The notes under the pieces were generated by a model that saw only the letters and a program-made list of their open reading frames with translations, was not told where the DNA came from and searched no databases. A stretch of 64,000 bases of DNA, taken from Aquisalimonas lutea (GTDB taxonomy: Bacteria > Pseudomonadota > Gammaproteobacteria > Nitrococcales > Aquisalimonadaceae). This document shows, piece by piece, positions 61,253 to 64,000 of this stretch; position 1 is the stretch's first letter, and the number at the start of each line of letters is the position of its first letter. The DNA lies in assembly GCF_030409225.1 (NCBI RefSeq), contig NZ_JAUFPK010000005.1, forward strand, positions 372,831 through 436,830. The letters run 5' to 3'. Made by a program: the position numbers and the translations under genes.

Positions 61253-61687
61253 ATGCAAGGTTTGAAGGTAGTAGCCGCTGGTGTGGTTCTTGGTACGGCC
61301 ATGACCATGGGTACGGTTGCCATGGCCGCGGACGAAGACACCCGCGAACACGGAAGCAAGAGCTACATCTCGAGCATGCCGCAGAGCGCCGTCCACGCCA
61401 GCGACCTGATAGGCACGTCGGTAAGGAGTCGTGGCAGCGACGGCGAGGAAATCGGTTCCGTCACCGATCTCGTGCTCGACCGGCACGGGCAGGTGACCGC
61501 GGTGGTGGTCGGAGTCGGCGGCTTCCTCGGGGTTGGCGAGAAGGAGGTCGCCATTTCCTGGGATCGCACGGAGCTCGCCTCGGGCGCTGACGGCGGCGAG
61601 CGGGTTGTCCGTATCGATGCCGATCAGAGCAGCCTGGAGGAAGCCCCGGAATACCAGAGCGGTGAAGATTCCGGCATGAGCGAATAG
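61253..61687 (+). CDS. exported PRC-barrel domain protein
   Basis: A 144-residue periplasmic protein. The Sec signal is VVAAGVVLGTAMTMGTVAMA. The PRC-barrel core is at about 50-115 (ASDLIGTSVRSRGSDGEEIG, SVTDLVLDRHGQVTAVVVGV, GGFLGVGEKEVAISWD). The acidic C-terminus ends GEDSGMSE. Exported PRC-barrel proteins are common stress-induced envelope proteins in halophiles and rhizobia, with roles not well defined. AAGGAGATA precedes the ATG. A terminator-like hairpin follows. Confidence 0.9.
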   Translation: MQGLKVVAAGVVLGTAMTMGTVAMAADEDTREHGSKSYISSMPQSAVHASDLIGTSVRSRGSDGEEIGSVTDLVLDRHGQVTAVVVGVGGFLGVGEKEVAISWDRTELASGADGGERVVRIDADQSSLEEAPEYQSGEDSGMSE

Positions 61688-61731
61688 CGGCGCCGCGGAG
61701 TGGCGTCGTTCGTGACGAGAAGGAACTCGGG

Positions 61732-61766
61732 CAGCAGGGGTGCGGAGCGCCCCTGCTGTTTACATT
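61732..61766 (+). terminator. Rho-independent terminator after the PRC-barrel gene
   Basis: CAGCAGGGG (61732-61740) pairs with CCCCTGCTG (61750-61758), with further GCG/CGC pairing towards the loop, and TTTACATT follows. It is the best terminator-shaped element in the window. Confidence 0.65.
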
Positions 61767-61791
61767 GTGTCGTCACCAGGAGAGAAACGCC

Positions 61792-62073
61792 ATGAGCGAG
61801 CAGAACGGCCGGCGTGACACATCGGAGCAGTTCGCCCGGCATGCCCACGAAGCGGTGGATCGCGTCGCCGACGAGGCAGGACGCGCCGAGGAGAGAGTCC
61901 GTCAGGCGGGCGCCGGGGCAGACGAGAAAGTCCGGGAAAAGGCCGAGCACGGCAAGGAGCAGGCAGACCGCCTGCTGGCCGCCGTGGGTACGTATGTTCG
62001 GGATAATCCCATGACGGCCGTCGGGCTGGCATTCGCCGCCGGCGCTTTCTACGCCTCTCTCAGGCGTCGGTGA
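61792..62073 (+). CDS. ElaB/YqjD-like (DUF883) membrane-anchored protein
   Basis: A 93-residue protein. A charged amphipathic helix (SEQFARHAHEAVDRVADEAG, RVRQAGAGADEKVREKAEHG) is followed by the C-terminal anchor YVRDNPMTAVGLAFAAGAFY. This is the YqjD/ElaB/YgaM layout; in E. coli these are stationary-phase inner-membrane proteins that bind ribosomes. AGGAGAG precedes the ATG. The last codons overlap the start of the YqjE-like gene, reproducing the E. coli yqjD-yqjE order. Confidence 0.88.
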   Translation: MSEQNGRRDTSEQFARHAHEAVDRVADEAGRAEERVRQAGAGADEKVREKAEHGKEQADRLLAAVGTYVRDNPMTAVGLAFAAGAFYASLRRR

Positions 62074-62489
62074 CGGATAGCGGAGTGGAGGAGAGAGTGG
62101 CCACCACTCCCGCGGACGACATGGCGGGAGCAGCCGTCACGACCGTCGCGGTGATGCGGGATGTCGGCAGCCTGGCGGGCCTGGAGGCACGTCTGGTCGC
62201 CCGCACGCTTCTTGTGATCGTCGCGCTCACGGTCGTTCTCGCGCTAGCCCTCGCGGGCGTGTGGATATCACTGGCCTTTGCCCTGGGCGTCTTCGTCGCG
62301 GAAACCGCTGCCCTGGGCAGCGTCGCCGGGGCGCTTGCCGTTGCCGGAGTGCATGTCCTGCTGGCCTGCGCCGTGGGGGTCGGGATTCGTCGTTTGCGGC
62401 GGCGCCTCTACTTTCCGGAGACGCAGGCAGCGATCCGTTCCCTTCTGGCGACAGAGGAGCCCGATCACCGGAAGGAGACGGCGGAATAG
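62070..62489 (+). CDS. YqjE-like (phage-holin-superfamily) membrane protein
   Basis: A 139-residue protein from GTG 62070 overlapping the preceding stop. Two TM segments (LLVIVALTVVLALALAGVWI and VAGALAVAGVHVLLACAVGV) are preceded by an amphipathic helix and followed by a charged C-terminus (RLRRRLYFPETQAAIRSLLA). It matches the YqjE family, partners of YqjD-type proteins, with no evidence of a lytic role. Confidence 0.85.
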   Translation: MTDSGVEERVATTPADDMAGAAVTTVAVMRDVGSLAGLEARLVARTLLVIVALTVVLALALAGVWISLAFALGVFVAETAALGSVAGALAVAGVHVLLACAVGVGIRRLRRRLYFPETQAAIRSLLATEEPDHRKETAE

Positions 62490-62645
62490 GCGTGCCGCGC
62501 CCGCAGAATCCATTCCTGGCGCAGGATGCTGGATCGATCCGCCTCGGTGTCACCGGGCGTTTCCATGTGTGAATCGTGTTTCGGTGTCTCGGTATGGCAA
62601 CAGATGTCGTGTCGGGAAATCCCTGCGGCGCAATGACTGTTCACC

Positions 62646-62673
62646 GGGCCGGCCGGTCATTCGGCCGGCCCGT
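62646..62673 (+). terminator. strong GC-rich hairpin after the YqjE-like gene
   Basis: CGGGCCGGCCG (62646-62656) pairs perfectly with CGGCCGGCCCG (62663-62673) around the six-base loop GTCATT. Only a short T-poor tail follows. It is likely a terminator or a bidirectional stop. Confidence 0.55.
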
Positions 62674-62799
62674 TCCGTCGCTGAAAGCGGCGCGGAGACT
62701 GCTTCGCACGGGCCAGAGCACCCGCGAATCGGGGCAACGCCGCCGGCAGATTGGCAGATTTCTTGCAATGAGCCTATTCAGGGAATGCATCGATGCAAC

Positions 62800-62824
62800 G
62801 GAATGAGAATGACTGCCCATGTTT
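62800..62824 (+). promoter_or_regulatory. ECF-type promoter candidate (GGAAT-N16-GTTT)
   Basis: GGAAT (62800-62804) and GTTT (62821-62824) are separated by 16 bases, close to the GGAAC-N16/17-GTT pattern of EcfG-like general stress sigma factors. It lies before the sigma factor gene, so autoregulation is the natural reading. The palindrome TGCATCGATGCA ends three bases before it. Confidence 0.42.
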
Positions 62825-63066
62825 CAGTTTGTCGGCGGAATGGATAAACCGAGCATATGGCTCAATACAGTGGTAACAACCAGAAGGCGTGGCCGGCCGT
62901 TGCTGAACGAATTGAAGTCGAGAGTCTCGCGACGGAGCGTTCAGCTGCGCGTTCGGCCGAGGACTCCGGGGCGGCCAGCCCGTCGGAGTCCGCCGCTGAG
63001 ACCGACGGCGACCGGAAGCGGGTGGAATTTTCCGACGAGCGCTCCCCAACCGTGGGGTTATCCCGG

Positions 63067-63588
63067 ATGAACGAGCTACGCGCGCGTCTGCCAGAGGAAA
63101 TCCCGCACTTGCGGCGTTACGCCAGGGCGCTTGCCGGGAATCCCGATGAGGCGGACGACCTGGTCCAGGAGTGCCTTGAGAGAGCCCTGACGCGCGCGTC
63201 CCAGTGGAATCCGGACAAGGCGGCGCGGCCGTGGCTGTTTGGTATCCTGCATAACAACTTTGTCTCGTCTGTCAGGAAGCGACGTCGGCAGAACGAGCTC
63301 CAGCGCCGGTATCCGGCGGAGGAAACGATCCATATCAATTACGAGCAGCACTGCGATCTCGACATGGTTCACGACGCTGTGCAGAAGCTTCCATCCGATC
63401 AGCGTGATGCCATTATTCTCGTAGCCGTGTCGGGGTTGTCCTACGAGGAAGCGTCAGAGACGCTGGCCGTTCCCGTGGGCACCATCCGGTCACGCCTGTC
63501 GCGTGCCCGGGAAGGGCTGCGCTCGCTCATGTCGTCTGCAACGGCGGGTGCCGAGGCTGCCGGGAGAAGCCATGACCGAGAAGAGTGA
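63067..63588 (+). CDS. ECF-family RNA polymerase sigma factor
   Basis: A 173-residue sigma factor from ATG 63067; the frame is also open from ATG 62857 with a low-complexity extension. Region 2 is EIPHLRRYARALAGNPDEAD with DLVQECLERALTRASQWNPD. Region 4 is LPSDQRDAIILVAVSGLSYE with EASETLAVPVGTIRSRLSRA. The spacing and the DEADDLVQE motif resemble the EcfG-like group. The next gene, overlapping by 17 bases, encodes its presumed anti-sigma factor. The shorter start gives the normal family length. Confidence 0.88.
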   Translation: MNELRARLPEEIPHLRRYARALAGNPDEADDLVQECLERALTRASQWNPDKAARPWLFGILHNNFVSSVRKRRRQNELQRRYPAEETIHINYEQHCDLDMVHDAVQKLPSDQRDAIILVAVSGLSYEEASETLAVPVGTIRSRLSRAREGLRSLMSSATAGAEAAGRSHDREE

Positions 63589-64000
63589 TCGGTTGCCATC
63601 CGAGGTTCTCAGCGACTACGTCGCCGGGGAGCTGGACGAGGCAACGCGCCGGAAGGTGGAGGCGCGCGTCCGGGAAAACCCCGACGACAGGGAACGCTTG
63701 CGCGACTATCAGGGTCAGTCCGAGACGTTGCGCCGGGCCTACGCTTCGGTGCTGGACGAGCCCGTGCCCGACCGGCTCATGGAGGTACTGGAGCGTTCCG
63801 GCCCGGGAAACGGCGATGACACCGACGACCACAGGGCTCCGGTCCGGCCGATGGCAGGGCGCCGGCGGCCGCGATGGCGAGGCATGCTCAGCGGCGCCAT
63901 GGCGGCCGGGCTGGCCCTGGCCGTGGGCGGTGTAGCCGGCTGGGTTGTCCGGGGCTACATGATCGAGCAGGAAGCCCAGATGGTCGCCCGGGAGATGTTC
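63572..64000 (+). CDS. anti-sigma factor (membrane), cut by window edge
   Basis: At least 143 residues, open to the window end. The N-terminal cytoplasmic region (LPSEVLSDYVAGELDEATRR, KVEARVRENPDDRERLRDYQ) is the helical anti-sigma type that binds the sigma factor. A TM is at about 112-130 (GAMAAGLALAVGGVAGWVV). No zinc-binding H-x3-C-x2-C motif is seen in the cytoplasmic part, unlike ZAS-type anti-sigmas. It overlaps the sigma gene by 17 bases (ATG behind GGGAGAAG), so the two are made together. Confidence 0.85.
   Translation, partial: MTEKSDRLPSEVLSDYVAGELDEATRRKVEARVRENPDDRERLRDYQGQSETLRRAYASVLDEPVPDRLMEVLERSGPGNGDDTDDHRAPVRPMAGRRRPRWRGMLSGAMAAGLALAVGGVAGWVVRGYMIEQEAQMVAREMF

Larger units (their letters stand above)
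62490..63066. other. 577-bp stretch before the sigma factor, mainly regulatory
   Basis: It contains a strong hairpin (62646-62673) that ends the YqjD/YqjE unit, palindrome TGCATCGATGCA (62786-62797) and a sigma-factor-type promoter (62800-62824). From 62857 the sigma-factor frame is already open, so part of it may be coding if the longer start is used. The translation of that part (containing ERSAARSAEDSGAASPSESA) is low-complexity. Confidence 0.5.

Noticed and set aside
62070-62489. Phage holin (lysis function) for the YqjE-like protein
   Set aside because: The order with a YqjD/ElaB-like gene and the absence of phage genes nearby fit the cellular YqjE family.
1-64000. tRNA, rRNA, riboswitch or replication origin
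   Set aside because: I looked for cloverleaf-like and conserved RNA patterns by eye and found none I could defend; a covariance-model search would be needed to exclude small RNAs.

Overview
The window is GC-rich DNA from a gammaproteobacterium. Sodium-type transporters (two TRAP systems, one SSS symporter), acidic exported proteins, a YdbH/YdbL-type envelope system and a YqjD/YqjE-like pair suggest a halophilic or marine lineage such as Halomonadaceae or Ectothiorhodospiraceae. That assignment is inference; there is no rRNA or tRNA to fix it. All function calls come from reading translated sequence and motifs, without database searches.

Layout. 1-3.2 kb is mobile or accessory DNA: an IS3-family OrfA, a broken phage-type replication endonuclease, and a two-gene unit that looks like a membrane-inserting toxin with a membrane immunity protein. 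3.2-8.9 kb is a catabolic unit: LysR regulator divergent from a TAXI-TRAP transporter and a two-part AtuA-like enzyme. 8.9-10.9 kb is decayed: a 5'-truncated LuxR-type regulator and a broken copy of an adjacent unknown exported protein. 11-15.3 kb is a two-gene RND efflux system. 15.4-20.8 kb holds an HD-domain hydrolase divergent from a GlxA-type regulator, a methyltransferase, an MFS transporter divergent from a CGNR regulator, and a GNAT acetyltransferase. 20.9-26.5 kb is a CoA-linked catabolic cluster (TetR, acyl-CoA dehydrogenase, acyl-CoA ligase, Rieske oxygenase, thioesterase), with one 28-bp operator type at two promoters. 26.6-33.8 kb has TetR-MFS, a second MFS followed by a BisC-like molybdoenzyme, and an unknown membrane-protein pair.

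34-40.1 kb is a coherent D-amino-acid unit: LysR regulator, three-gene TRAP transporter, VanX-like D-Ala-D-Ala dipeptidase and D-amino-acid dehydrogenase, with two dyads before the first transporter gene. 40.1-41.5 kb encodes an anchored protein of four PPC-like beta domains. 41.5-45.4 kb is a second, lower-GC accessory island: an orphan type VI secretion Hcp, two unknown genes after it, a diverged 60-bp repeat on both sides, an IS481-family transposase remnant, an AT-rich lipoprotein gene and an unknown periplasmic protein.

45.6-47.3 kb is a DUF1007/NicO nickel-cobalt export pair. 47.6-52.1 kb is a complete phosphite uptake and oxidation locus (ptxABCDE order). 52.2-58.2 kb has an SSS symporter with a small partner, a C69-family peptidase with Ser in place of the usual Cys, a lipoprotein, a cNMP/HDOD regulator and methylglyoxal synthase. 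58.3-60.9 kb is a convergent YdbH/YdbL-like pair for envelope lipid transport. 61.2-64 kb is a stress-type group (PRC-barrel protein, YqjD/YqjE-like proteins, ECF sigma factor and an anti-sigma factor cut by the window edge).
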